Origin: Liriodendron chinense
Taxonomy: Eukaryota; Streptophyta; Magnoliopsida; Magnoliales; Magnoliaceae
Assembly: GCA_003013855.2 (NCBI GenBank)
Contig: ML058453.1
Span: 4,953,861 to 5,017,860, forward strand
DNA: 64,000 bases
Reading direction: 5' to 3'
Positions 23,591 to 35,459 of the stretch are shown piece by piece. Position 1 is the first letter of the stretch, and the number at the start of each line of letters is the position of its first letter. A program made the translations under genes and the position numbers. Under the pieces are notes generated by a model that was not told the DNA's origin, ran no database searches, and saw only the letters and a program-made list of their open reading frames with translations.

Positions 23591-24597
23591 AATCCGCGCC
23601 CGGCGACCAGCAACGTCGAGCCAATCCGCTTACGCATGCGGCGACCTTCTGTCACACGTACGTGTGGAATTAGCATTTCCCTCAGGAAAACAGCCTATTG
23701 ATTGGACTACTCATAGGGTCAGCCCATAGCTCCAGCGTCGGTGCTTCAAAAATGTTAATTCCACTCGCTCGAGTCCAGTTTGTGGTTGCACACGCTTTAT
23801 ACGCGAATACGAAGCATACATGTGAGATATCTGGACCGTTCATCTGTCCATTTAGAATACCACGTCGATAAAATAAATCTGAAACGATTATAAAACGGAT
23901 CACTATTGTGAAAAATAAATGAACGGTTAAAACATAGACCAACCGTGCAAATTCTCTTATGCAGGTATGGGACACCTATTGGATGATCCTGATCCTTGAA
24001 AATGAAAATATACAGTGGAAATCATCTGATGCTCAGATTAGATATCGCACGTATGCCTCATGTCCACATGTGGGGTGCGTGTAGACAAAGTTCACTCGAG
24101 CAAGTCTCTTGTATAAATATGGAGAGTCGGCGACCTGATTGTGAACTTTCGTCTGAAACTAGAAAGTCCTAAATACCTTCCAGAAAAAGGGTACCAACCC
24201 CACAAAGCCTTCAACGGTGCATGGTGGTGATGGATCTGGACCGTTCAGTTTATTATTTGGATGATGCAGGTTAGAATTTTCAGTGATTCAAAATCCATAC
24301 TAATCAAAATCATCATCCATTTTGGATGGTCAATAAAAGTTGGAGCTATGGTCGCGGAGGATGATAAGAATCTGATTGTTTCAAACAAATAAAGCACTGA
24401 AAGTTTTGACCATTGGCCCATCTATGAGTGGGCCTATCAGTTACACGGTCAGGATTGATTAGCATTTCTATCCATCTATGAGTTGCAGAATCAATACCGT
24501 TTGATGGTGCACAGCACACACACATTCATATGTGGATCGCAATATGGATGGCCGTACTCGAAAAAAGAAGAGTGTTTGGTGTGCGACTAAATTAAAT

Positions 24598-24900
24598 TCG
24601 AAACAGATTAGGCGCGGATTGGGGACTACTCCCACCAGGACCAAGCTAGAGACGGGAGGTCCTGCTCAGGGCCCACCATGGTTTATGTGTTTTGTCCTAT
24701 CTGCCTATTGATTTGGACAAGTCAATTTAGGGCATGCACTTAAAACGGAGGTAGATTGAAGGGTCGAGTGGACCACACTAAGAAAGCAGTGGTGACAATG
24801 ACACCACAGTTGAAGCCTTCCTAGGGCCTAATGTGATGCTTAATTGTCATCCAACCTATTCATAAGGTCACATAGGCCTAGATGGAGGTGGTGTTGATCA
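24598..24900. mobile_element. GGGCCCACC-type MITE copy (left part)
   Basis: Opens ggcgcggattggggactact and ccaagctagagacggg, the same subfamily start as at 61760. Then come cagggcccaccatgg and the central motifs cctatt and cataaggtcacatag. The right arm is missing. Between here and 26154 I see only a SINE-like scrap near 25185-25235 and no gene. Confidence 0.6.
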
Positions 24901-26154
24901 ATTTTTGGCCATGTGTGATGTGCATGGGTGTGCTAGGACTGACTATGCGGCTCGATTCCAACCAGATAACTTCCGACCCCAAGTGTTGAGATAGGTAGAT
25001 ATGTTAAACTGGACTACATCTGATGGAGATCTGAGAAGATTGGTCGCCTATTTAACTTCCGGTTAGATATTGTTTATACAGATTTGAAAGGTAAAGTTCT
25101 TCATCCGAAGATGAGTTACACATTGCTTTTCACCGTAAAGGACTTTTTAGATACAAATTGGTTAATGTGACAATTGATATTAGGACCTCAATGTTGAAAT
25201 GAAGTTATCTTCACTCAGTCAAGCATAATACCCAATCGGCATCCATCAACTTGCATGAGGTACCCTATCACACGTGGACATGGATTGGGTACTGCCCCAC
25301 CTGAGCTCCTACCCCTGATCGTAGCGCATCTAATCAAATCTCACCATATAAGGGGGAAGGAGCTCGGTCTAAGCTGTACTCAATTCATATCCCAAGTATG
25401 TAATTTAGGGAGGAACTGATTGACTTATGAATACTTGGAGGTCGCAAATGAAACAGACTATTGGACCAGTGCTTAGTGGCCCAATATTTAATAAAACGTA
25501 AAAGTTATTCCTCAGAATGCCTATATCTGACGAGTGGAAGGGAAGAGAGAAGACACGTATTTAATTGGATCGATTTTCTTTGGCAAGACACCTATTTAAT
25601 AGTTAAGCCTTCAGTTTTATGCCTCAGTATGTCAATGGCCCACATGATGAAAAACACCAAAAAAGAAGCTAGCTTCCTTCAATAAGATATCTTTACATTC
25701 AAAGAACAATCATGAGCCTTTTCTTTTATGACACCAGGTGACTCATGTTTACTGCACATAAGACTCTCACTTACAATTTACTCGGATTTGTGAAAGGGAC
25801 AAAAAAGGGAGCAGCTTACATGTTACCCTTGATGGGGCACTATATCATTGTCTGAAGATGCCGGTCAAAAGAGGGTCAAATATGCACTCGAACTTGTGTA
25901 AGTTGATGGCCCCATTCTCATAGCTTCTGCAGGCCAATGATAAGCTGTCACGTCAGGAATAACACCTTAGACAGTATTACTTAGGTAATACCTTTTCTGC
26001 TCTTAAAAAACAGAATAAAAAAAGAACCATTTCTTAGTGACATACCTTATTTTTGAGAATTTGTGGTAAAGGAGGCTTGTTTTCCATATTTGTTTTTAAA
26101 TAAGATTTCCATGAAAAAGTTGGAGCTTGTTTCCAAATTTAGTTTATATATATA

Positions 26155-28507
26155 TGACGCAGGGAGGACGTGGTAGGTCGATCACCGTCTCCCTAACCGA
26201 TAGTTCTCGAATCCACGAGAAGAAATAAAAGATAAAAAAAGAGGAAATAAATTCCAAATAATTGATTTATTGATAATTGAATGAATAATCAAATAAACGT
26301 AATTAACTTGCTTTAAATAATAAACTAAATCCTAAATTCGTACTTAATACTAACTTGCAAAGGAAGAAAAGAATCCTAATACAATTAGAAAAGAAATAGA
26401 AAAATCTGCGCAATTGTATAACGCCATCGCCATCTTCCTTCCGCTGATACGAACAATCCACATATCTGATTGCCACGAAACTTTGTGGTTTTTTTTATAT
26501 CGACGTACTCTTCAAGATGGTCGGCTTAGATTCTCCATATCAGTAGTAGTGGGCCACCTGGACCATCTCCAGTTTCAGTGGGCGGAATTCGAAACTTTTT
26601 GAACAGTTCGTACCATTTTAGACACCACGATCAATCCGTAACTCGGATCGACGTGAAACTTATTGGGTTTTCTCAGCGTCGAGCAGCTCTACAAAATAGA
26701 CGGAACGGATCATCATAAATGATCAAGATAGGCCCCAAGAGTTGGGCCGAAAGTAAAAAACGGGAATAACAATTTCCTGTTTGGGTTGAAACTCTAAAAT
26801 ATGAAATTCCTTAGTTTTCTCTTGTTTTTCTTCCTGTCTATCTCCCGCAGGAAGGTGCGTGATCCACGCCCTCGATCATGGGGTTCTTCTCCTACATCAT
26901 TCTTCCCCACTTGAAAAAAACTCGTCCTCGAGTTTCGCTTTAGGTTAGGGCCATGATTTGCTTTTAACTTCGGAAGTCGATGCTTACGGGCCTTATCCTC
27001 GAATGCAGCAAAAAAAATTTCTGACTTCTTCCCCACGCCAACATGAATAATTGCAATATTCTTTGATACATCAAAAGTTGGCTTTTTCTGAGAAAGGATA
27101 ATTTCCTTCACAATGAACAATTCATCAGGAAGTTCGGCAACTACGATCACTTCGATTTCCTGCATTGCTGGCATGACACTTTCTGGGATACTCATGGATT
27201 CTGTCAAAACTGATTCCATAATGTCTGGAATAATTTTAGACTCTCCTTCCCTATCCTTTAAGATTGGGATATTGATTTCCTCCACCTCCTCAGAATTTTG
27301 AATACCCTCTGATATGGTGGTGGGTTGTAATTCAATGACCTGATCCGAAGTTGCATTACTTCGAAAATCTCTTTCAATATACTCCCCACGATCATTCTCA
27401 CACGTAGGCCGTCGTACGATGATGTCTTCGACCTCTTTATCGCTAGGTTTTGAATCGTCTGGGGTTGCCCTGTGATAGGCCACCTGGGGTGCTCTACGGA
27501 ACATGGGGTTATTCCGTACAGCGAGCACAGGTGGTTGTTGACTGTTGCCTTGGGCTTGGGGCAGATTTAATGTCGCTACAATACGGTTGAGGGTTGCCTG
27601 TATACCTTGCAGGATCAACCGGTTCTCCCGTCGTGCTGCTTCGAATGCTGCCTCGAAGGCTGTCGCCGTTAGATAGTCCCTTGGAGCACCGTCCTTAGGA
27701 TGAGAATCCAACCCTTCATTAGAGGCCATCGTCCTGAGGAAGAAACCTCTCTCTGATACCAATGACGCAGGGAGGACGTGGTAGGTCGATCACCGTCTCC
27801 CTAACCGATAGTTCTTGAATCCACGAGAAGAAATAAAAGATAAAAAAAGAGGAAATAAATTCCAAATAATTGATTTATTGATAATTGAATGAATAATCAA
27901 ATAAACGTAATTAACTTGCTTTAAATAATAAACTAAATCCTAAATTCGTACTTAATACTAACTTGCAAAGGAAGAAAAGAATCCTAATACAATTAGAAAA
28001 GAAATAGAAAAATCTGCGCAATTGTATAACGCCATCGCCGTCTTCCTTCCGCTGATACGAACAATCCACATATCTGATTGCCACGAAACTTTGTGATTTT
28101 TTTTATATCGACGTACTCTTCAAGATGGTCGGCTTAGATTCTCCATATCAGTAGTAGTGGGCCACCTGGACCATCTCCAGTTTCAGTGGGCGGAATTCGA
28201 AACTTTTTGAACAGTTCGTACCATTTTAGACACCACGATCAATCCGTAACTCGGATCGACGTGAAACTTATTGGGTTTTCTCAGCGTCGAGCAGCTCTAC
28301 AAAATAGACGAAACGGATCATCATAAATGATCAAGATAGGCCCCAAGAGTTGGGCCGAAAGTAAAAAATAGGAATAACAATTTCCTGTTTGGGTTGAAAC
28401 TCTAAAATATGAAATTCCTTAGTTTTCTCTTGTTTTTCTTCCTGCCTATCTCCCGCAGGAAGGTGCGTGATCCACGCCCTCGATCATGGGGTTCTTCTCC
28501 TACATCA
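26155..28507 (-). mobile_element. Non-autonomous Ty3/gypsy-like LTR element (2,353 bp)
   Basis: LTRs of 745 bp at 26155-26899 and 27763-28507 differ at only about 7 sites, all transitions by my reading. They have TG...CA ends on the - strand, and the flanking pentamers are atata on both sides. On the - strand the 5' LTR is followed by tggtatcagag (27761-27751), an initiator-Met primer site. A purine-rich tract (caagtggggaagaa) precedes the 3' LTR. The 863-bp interior holds one gag-like frame and no protease, reverse transcriptase, RNase H or integrase motif. It is thus a young, internally deleted element that needs proteins in trans. Confidence 0.93.
26794..27729 (-). CDS. Gag-like fusion ORF of the non-autonomous LTR element
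   Basis: Starting at ATG 27729 it gives about 311 aa. The first 60 residues are charged and helical (ATAFEAAFEAARRENRLI), as at the N terminus of Ty3/gypsy Gag. Residues about 110-230 are acidic. The C-terminal part contains NSRTSFFQVGKND, which resembles the tail encoded just before the 3' LTR of gypsy elements (…FFQVGEND). The frame then runs into the 3' LTR and stops at 26794. The capsid, zinc knuckle and all enzymatic domains are missing, so the ORF looks like a Gag head joined to a polyprotein tail by internal deletion. Whether it is translated or useful to the element is unknown. Confidence 0.7.
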   Translation of the reverse strand: MASNEGLDSHPKDGAPRDYLTATAFEAAFEAARRENRLILQGIQATLNRIVATLNLPQAQGNSQQPPVLAVRNNPMFRRAPQVAYHRATPDDSKPSDKEVEDIIVRRPTCENDRGEYIERDFRSNATSDQVIELQPTTISEGIQNSEEVEEINIPILKDREGESKIIPDIMESVLTESMSIPESVMPAMQEIEVIVVAELPDELFIVKEIILSQKKPTFDVSKNIAIIHVGVGKKSEIFFAAFEDKARKHRLPKLKANHGPNLKRNSRTSFFQVGKNDVGEEPHDRGRGSRTFLREIDRKKNKRKLRNFIF

Positions 28508-28639
28508 ATATATATGTGTGTGTGTGGGTGCGCGCCGCTTAAACTTAATGGTGTTACACAAGACACATGAAGGGTGCTTAAAGTTATATGCCATCAGCAC
28601 GTGTGACATAAGTGACGCATTAGCACATTTTTTATGAAT

Positions 28640-28890
28640 GTGGACACTAGCTAGAAGGTGGATGGTGACACATGCACATAAGCATATTGGAAATGTGGCA
28701 TATTGTCATATGTGGCACATATAGAGCAATTGAAAATGGACAATGCCACATATGGCACAATGTCACATTTGGCACACAGTGTATGGGCACATGTCCAACA
28801 CAACGGGAGACAAGCAATGGGAAGTTGACGCATGCAAGCATAGGTGGAGCGCTTTGTATATGTGGGGCTCAAGTGAAGATGGATGGTGGC
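28640..28890. repeat. GGCACAT minisatellite-like array, locus A
   Basis: Phrases such as tggatggtggcacatg, atgtggcacatatag and acatgtgggg repeat irregularly. The same vocabulary forms the array at 50400-50845. No coding content; open frames on both strands are products of the repeat. Confidence 0.65.
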
Positions 28891-28899
28891 AAATGTGGC

Positions 28900-29260
28900 C
28901 ATGGATTGGGTACTACCCTCACTGGACCTGGTTAGAGATGGAGGGTCCTACTAGGGGATCTATGTGGCTGACAGTGATAGATCATTTTAGGCCATGAACC
29001 CAAAAAGAAGGCAGATTGAAGGCTTAAGTGGACCACATTGTAGGAAATAGTGGAGATTGAAAGCTTATTGTTGAACACTTCTTGGGAGACGGGAGTTCTG
29101 GATCAAGCTGATATTTATGCTTTACCTACAGGTCTACGTGATCTTGGATGGAAAATAAACATCACAGTAGGCCCTAGGAAGTTTTCAACGCTAGGAATTC
29201 ATTCCCAATTGCTACCTGTGGTGTGGTCACTTGAGCCTTCTTGTGACACGTGTGGGGTGA
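28900..29260. mobile_element. GGGCCCACC-type MITE copy
   Basis: Opens atggattgggtactaccctc and ggacctggttagagatggag (the same subfamily as 24598 and 61759), followed by the family body through tacctgtggtgtggtcactt. Confidence 0.6.
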
Positions 29261-29399
29261 TTGGACATAAATGGTGACATGTGTTTTAACTCTTAAAAAA
29301 TTTATATTCCTTCTACCATGCAAAAATAAATTTGTTAATCTTCCAGCAAAAAGAGGCAATACAAATTGTGTGAGCAGTTCTCCTTGTTTGCATGAGTAA

Positions 29400-31230
29400 G
29401 GGTGGCAACAGGTTAGGTCGACCCATGGGTCAAATGGCCTGGATCGCTTGTTAGCTGAGTTTGGGCCATGCCAGATTGGTAGCAGGCTGGGGTCGGGCCA
29501 GGAAATGAGCTCAGTTAGATAAATGGGTCAAGTGCGGGTTTAGACAAACCTGACCTGACTCGTCCATATAGTGCATCAATGGGCTTGACCAGATGACTGA
29601 AACTGGCCTGACCCAGAACTTGAAACCAAACAGCCATTGTACTGTTTCGACTCTAGTCTAATGCTGTTCTGTTACAACAAGTGTTGTTTATGGTGTGTAT
29701 TTTTTTCATTAACTAAAAATTTAGACATTTACATGCACAAGACCACCTAATTGCTAGCTCAGGTTCCACACATGTACCATATTGGGTTAAACACGTGTGG
29801 AACTGGCAACCGTACAATGAATTTTATGGGGGCATTTGAATGCAATAAGAGTGTGTTGGGTCTTTTGGCGCGATGGCCATGACACTTGTTGCTGTTGGAA
29901 AATGAGCAACTGAGGGCGATGCACCGAGCTACATCGCCAGGGATAGAATCTCTCCCTCTTGAACTCCAAATGACCTACGAGATGAGAAAGCCATTAGCCC
30001 TCCGATGGATGAGTCAGTTCAGGAGTAGAACGGGCAGCAATTTAGCTAAGGTGGATAGTGCATCCCTTTTCTCCATGCACATGGGGGTATTTATGGGTGA
30101 GAGCCTCCACCAACCCTCTAACCCAATGGGACAGGTGAGGGGGCATGGCTCATACTATTACGTGGGTTATCATTATAGCACCAACCCTTCGCTACATTGA
30201 GGGTCGGTGCATGCACCATTCCATTTGACCGTTGGCATTTATGGGAGCCCACACCGTCTGCAGCTAATTTACGCTCCCTAAGCGAGGTCGAGGTCGAGGT
30301 CGAGGTCCTGAAGCCGAGGTATCGTGCCGATGCGATCGTGACTGTGGGGTCGTTGAGGGCACTGAGCTGTAGGTCAGATGCTGACCCTACCTCGGGTGGG
30401 CCCAGTTGGCTGGACGATTATTAAAAAATTAAATAAAATAAAATGACCAGATCTTACGGTAGGTATGACTCATGTTTTAAAATACTTTTGTCAGAGGCTG
30501 CTGGTTTTAAATATTCACTAATCTCTGAGCTTTTCTAAGGCCAAACACGCGTTTACAAGTCTGCTATGCACATGCGACACAAGTGCCAGCATCGCACATT
30601 GGTACAGATCCAATCTATTTATCAGAGGGGTACCACTGTGCAGATAAATCAGGTCGGTCCACTCGTCGGATGGGCCACAATTTATGATGCAAATGTACGG
30701 CTGAGAAAACTCGGCTGACGTCCAACTGTCTCTAACATCCTGGTCCACCTGATGAATGGACTAGATTTACTTTGAAAGAGAAAATCTACACAGTCAGACC
30801 CACCTGATGGACGGCTTAGATATACCCTCTGCTGGCCATGGTGGCACATGTGGTGGCGTGTAGTTATACTCAAGCATATGTTTTTTGTTTTAACTTTGTT
30901 TGGGGTGCAAGCAACCAATTGCTATGTATACATATAATATACATCGATTTTGATTTCTCCTGCAACTCAACGGCTTCAAAACACGAGCTCAGCTCATGGC
31001 TTGGTTGTGGGCCATTTTCAGCTGTTTGGGGTCCACCTCGCGCGTCTCGTGTGATGATGGGCCTGATCGTGGATCAACTGGGTCCCACAAGCTCAAGAAG
31101 AGATCCATGGCTAGACCTTACATTCCACCTTCCTCGTTTCCTTTAAACATCCCTATTTCTCGCCTGTAGCTGATTATCTGTAGGACTACTATTTCAAGAT
31201 CTTCCATCCAAACGCCCTGCACGTGCATAT
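29400..31230. other. Non-coding stretch
   Basis: No gene or bounded element is recognised. There is GACCTGACC-rich degenerate text at 29400-29640 and a short (GAGGTC)n run at about 30282-30308. Confidence 0.4.
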
Positions 31231-31235
31231 GTGGT

Positions 31236-31520
31236 GCATGTGTCAGAGATCCGGGTCGTTCTTAGGATGATCTGCATGGCGGATGTTTCATAGCTCGAAA
31301 ATCTGGTCGGTTCAATTATCAGGTGGGCCACATGTGAAGGAGGAAATGGACGGTGAGAAATAACCAACAGTGTCTATTCAGCATGTAAGTGTCTCTTACC
31401 TTACGATTTCTAGGACAGGTAGAAAGGGGAATATCTGATGAATGTCTTGGATGCTGCACATGTCCCACGTTGGCACGTGAGGGGGCGTTTCTTTTTGGAA
31501 CTTGAAGAAGGGGCACCAGT
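31236..31520. repeat. Dispersed repeat, copy 1 of a 285-bp pair
   Basis: Shares long near-identical blocks (gtcgttcttaggatgatctg, ggttcaattatcaggtggg, gacggtgagaaataaccaac, ctcttaccttacga) with 36785-37070 in the same orientation. No inverted ends or coding content. Confidence 0.85.
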
Positions 31521-31529
31521 GACCGGAAA

Positions 31530-32835
31530 AATAAGGCCCGGAGGCTGGCAGTGTCCTTTTGGTTACAGCAAACATTAGCAGAGATGGGGTTTTGGTTATG
31601 TGAATTTCAATTTATAATGTATTTTCCTGTTTGTTATGGTGAAAGATGCATGTACTGACCTGGATTTGTGTCCATAAGTTATGGTGCTCCTAGTTGTTTG
31701 GGAAGCTTAGTCCAACCCACTGATCTAGACTGTCCATTTGGTCTGGTCCACATTTCATATCATTCGGGCCATTTTACACCCATTTTACTTGACCTGACCA
31801 CGCAAACATGACACCCATTTTACAATATTAATTATTTAATCAATGGTCTTTAATATGGACGGTCAGGGTTGGTTAGATGACAATAGGTCTAATCAACAAT
31901 TTGATCCAAATATTTGCTAGGGCAGATGATGGATGGCTTTTGATTCTAAGTACGCACTTTTGAAAGGCAATTGTATCTGTTATGGGAAGAATACGAGCTA
32001 ACCTCAGAATAGATCTGGATTAACCTGTTCAGCCTAGATCCGACCTGAGGTCAGACAGCACGACCCGAAAATAGGTCGGCAAGTCTGTTCGACCTAGCCT
32101 AGGATGAAGAGGCGATCCCTCTAAATGACCTCATAAGGCTGACCTCTTTCATTTTAACGAGTTGGTTCCGTTACCGCAATTTTCTTAAGTTTGCGCGCAA
32201 TAAGAGGAAAAGAATCCGGAAAATCTCTAACCAACTCGTCAAAAATCTCCAAAGATCACGGGACAGCTCAGGAAATCTCGGAAATCCTCTACAAACATCA
32301 CGACTGCAAAAAGGGAATACAACTCTGCAACCTAAGTCTATAAATTGATGCGTCCTCTTCATTATCAAGGTACGACACAACAACTGATCATAAGAGAGAT
32401 ATTTGTCATTTTTAGAATCCAACTAACTTAGGCATCGGAGGGCTAACGGCTGGATCCCAGCCACCCCCTCTTCTTTTGCTTTCCTTTGTGCTCTGCAGAA
32501 TCTAAGGAGCCTTCAGCTCAGATCCAGATCGCACACCTACACGAGATCAGTTGTACTCATTTGCTGATCAATTGGAGGTCACCTCATCTCGTCTATTGAC
32601 TAATTTTCAGCATCAACAGTATCCATCCCATACCATTTTAGGATATCCTCCCATTCAAACGGACGCAGATTGCTTGTTAGTTACCGCGACTCGGTTCAAA
32701 CAAGCTTGATGTGGCATAGTTTGAAGGTTGGGTTCAAATTAAGTTGAGCTGTTTTTTCATGCTGAAAAGGATTTTTCAGCCGAGCTTAGCTTAGCTTAGC
32801 TTAGCTTAAGTTCCGTTCAATCATAGCTTAATTCA

Positions 32836-32840
<5 letters not shown>
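31530..32840. other. Non-coding stretch
   Basis: No gene is recognised. The frame at 32171-32422 (-) shows no family features. Confidence 0.4.
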
Positions 32841-32886
<46 letters not shown>

Positions 32887-32908
32887 GTGTGTGTGTGTGT
32901 GTGTGTGT
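32841..32908. repeat. Compound (AT)n(GT)n microsatellite
   Basis: About 21 AT units (32841-32883) followed by about 11 GT units (32886-32908). Confidence 0.97.
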
Positions 32909-33159
32909 AAACTATAATATAAGTTTGTGAAAATAATACTATTTTACAAGCTTGACCTTTGGTTTGAAAAGCTTGAAAGCTCAACTGAAATAAGTTGTGC
33001 CTGCTAATCCACCTCGAAGGCTGAGCTAGGCTAAGCTCAAGCCAGGGTTGCCTACCGGCCGAGCCAAGCTGAGCTGAGATAGGCCCAACTCAATTTAGTT
33101 CAGCACCATGTACAACTCTAGACAGTTTGTGGCTGGAAGTTCTTGTGCTGAAAAGCTAG

Positions 33160-33545
33160 TTGTGGCTTAGCGTGATGTTTATGAGAAATCTACTCCGTCA
33201 ATCTGTTTTGCCAGCTCTCTCCAGGATGTTATACCAACCATGAGGCAAACCCAAAACTCAAGTGGCTACTGGGGTCCACCTTGATGTTTATATGCGATTT
33301 AAACCGTTCATAAGGCCACTCCCACTGGGATGAACTGAAAACAAAAAAATATTAGCCTGATAAAAACTCCTGTGGTTGTAAGAATGTTTCAATAGCTTTT
33401 GTTCAATCACCACTGTCTCCTCTAGTGTGGCCCATAGTTTTGGATCCACCTCATTCTCTGTCTCATGTCCTAAAATGATCTGGAAAAATGGATGTACAGG
33501 GTGGATTTGCCACAAATATTATGGTGGGCCTCACCTTACTTCGGA
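33160..33545. mobile_element. GGGCCCACC-type MITE copy
   Basis: Shows the family body: gtttatatgcgatttaaaccgttcataag, ttcaatcaccactgtctcct, ttttggatccacctcattct and attatggtgggcctcacc. Confidence 0.65.
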
Positions 33546-33584
33546 GCACAGGAACTTCATGAGACTCCCTGAGGGTATTGCACA

Positions 33585-34110
33585 CTTAGTAACTCAGAGT
33601 AAACTCTGTGGGGCCCACTGTGCTGTATGTGTCTTATCCATGCAGTCCATCCATTTTATCGGCTCATTTTAGGGCATGAGCCCAAAATTAAAGTATATCC
33701 AAATTTCAAGTGGACCACACTGTAGGAAACAAAGGGGATAATGACATCTACTGTTTAAAACTTCCTAGGCCCACATTGATGTTTATTTGTTATTCAACTT
33801 CTCCATGAGATCACACAAACATGGATGAAGGAAAAACACAAATATCAGCTTGATCCAAAACTTATGTGGACCCAGAAGTTTTCAACAGCACGTGTTTAAT
33901 TCCTACTATTTCCTATAGTCTGGTCCACTAAGCTTTGGGCACGCTTCAATACTAGGCTCATGCGTCATAATGAGCTTGTAAAATGGATGGACGGCTTGAA
34001 TAGGAAAAAGAAAAACATCACAGTGAGCTCCACAATGAGGATTGCCTAGGACGGCTTGAATAGGAAAAAGAAAAACATCACAGTGAGCTCCACAATGAGG
34101 ATTGCCTACG
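33585..34110. mobile_element. GGGCCCACC-type MITE copy with 60-bp end duplication
   Basis: Begins ttagtaactcagagtaaact, then gtggggcccactgtgctg, and continues with the full body. Its right end is duplicated in tandem: 33991-34050 and 34051-34108 match. Confidence 0.75.
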
Positions 34111-34124
34111 GTGCTGGAAAGGCT

Positions 34125-34740
34125 TTGTGAGCCCCACCATGATGTGTGTTATTAAAAACTTCTAGATGCTACGAAAGTTTCATATCACTTTGATATTTAT
34201 GTTTTCCCTTCAGCCAGGTCTGTGTGAACTAATCCGTAGGCTAAATGACAAATAGACATTACACGGGGTCTTAGGAAGTACTATATGGCGAGCATCCAAT
34301 CATCATTGTGTCTCGCTTGCTAGCCCAGTTGGAAGACGCTCAAGTGTTTCAAGTGCACTGGTGGGTGCATCATATGATTAACCGTGTGGGTGTGTTGCAT
34401 TGCCCAACTAACAGGTTGGGTGTGTTGCATGACTAACAAAAAAAAAAAAGAGCATTCAATCATCAATGCTGCTTGTGGTGTAGTCCAATTGAGATTTGGA
34501 TGTGCCTCGTTTTAGGGTATGAGTCCAAAAATGACGGAACAAAATGGATGGGCCAATAGATCATTTTGGTTGGATGGCCCCAAGAAAATTTTCAATGGCA
34601 AGCATTCAATCTCCACTGATTCCTGTGGTGTGTTCCACTTAAGATTTAGATCCACCTCATTTTTAGGCTCATGCCCTAAAATGAACAGGTAAAATAGATG
34701 GATGGCAAGGATAAAACACATAATCATGATAGGGCTACAT
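34125..34740. mobile_element. GGGCCCACC-type MITE copy split by a SINE
   Basis: gtgagccccaccatgatgtg opens it. The arm containing cgagcatccaatcatc is interrupted by the SINE at 34306-34449 and resumes with gcttgtggtgtagtccaatt. It is followed by another arm ending ataaaacacataatcatgat. Confidence 0.7.
34306..34449 (+). mobile_element. tRNA-derived SINE, copy 4
   Basis: A box tagcccagttgg (34321-34332) fits the Pol III consensus at every position; the B box is decayed. It shares gtgggtgcat and gactaac with copy 2 and ends in about 12 A. Flanks gagcatccaatcatca (34290-34305) and gagcattcaatcatca (34450-34465) are a 16-bp duplication with one mismatch. It is inserted inside a GGGCCCACC-type MITE. 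Confidence 0.9.
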
Positions 34741-35295
34741 GCTTTGACACCCAGCCAAACCTACGTGGACGCTTAAAAAAAGAGGCCAGTTCAAAACTCA
34801 AGTCGGCAAAAACACGTGGTTTTTGAGGTTTTACACACGATTTTGCATAATGTGGTGTCTTGAGTTTTTGATTGGATTTTTGGGTGTCAAGTAAGAGATC
34901 GCGGTGGCCCCATTCGTCCTTTATATGTTTATTCCAGAAATGGTTCCATTGGATCTGACCTCTATTTTAGATACCTATATTCTTCCCATAATGCAATTTG
35001 AAATAGCTGCATTTTTCTCCAAGCATGCAATTATCTTACTAATTCTATGAAGATTCGAGAGAATGGACAGGTTGTTTTGTCTCAACAGCTCTAAAAAAAC
35101 GTCCTTTTTCTATGGTTACAAGTTTCGTGCGGTGACTGCTGATAAATCTCCGAGTTTTACACTTCTTTAGCAATCGCATATGCAAATGATAGACGGAAAT
35201 GATAGACAGATTGGATGTCATAAAAACATTATGGTGGGCCTCACAATTCGATTTGATGGTTAAGATTAACTTACGCAAGAACGTTTGTATTGTAT

Positions 35296-35451
35296 CCGGC
35301 CTGGTGTGGTTATTGCTAACTCCACACAGTTTGTAGGGTATCTTGACCCGGCCTGGTGTGGTTAAGCTCACTCCACACAGTTTGTAAGGTATCTTGAACC
35401 GGCCCGGTGTGGTTAGGCTCACTCCACACAGTTTGTAGGGTATCTTGACTC
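35296..35451. repeat. Three-copy tandem repeat, about 52 bp
   Basis: Units beginning ccggcctggtgtggtta, with ctccacacagtttgtagggt inside, start at about 35296, 35348 and 35399. Confidence 0.9.
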
Positions 35452-35459
35452 ACCCAATT

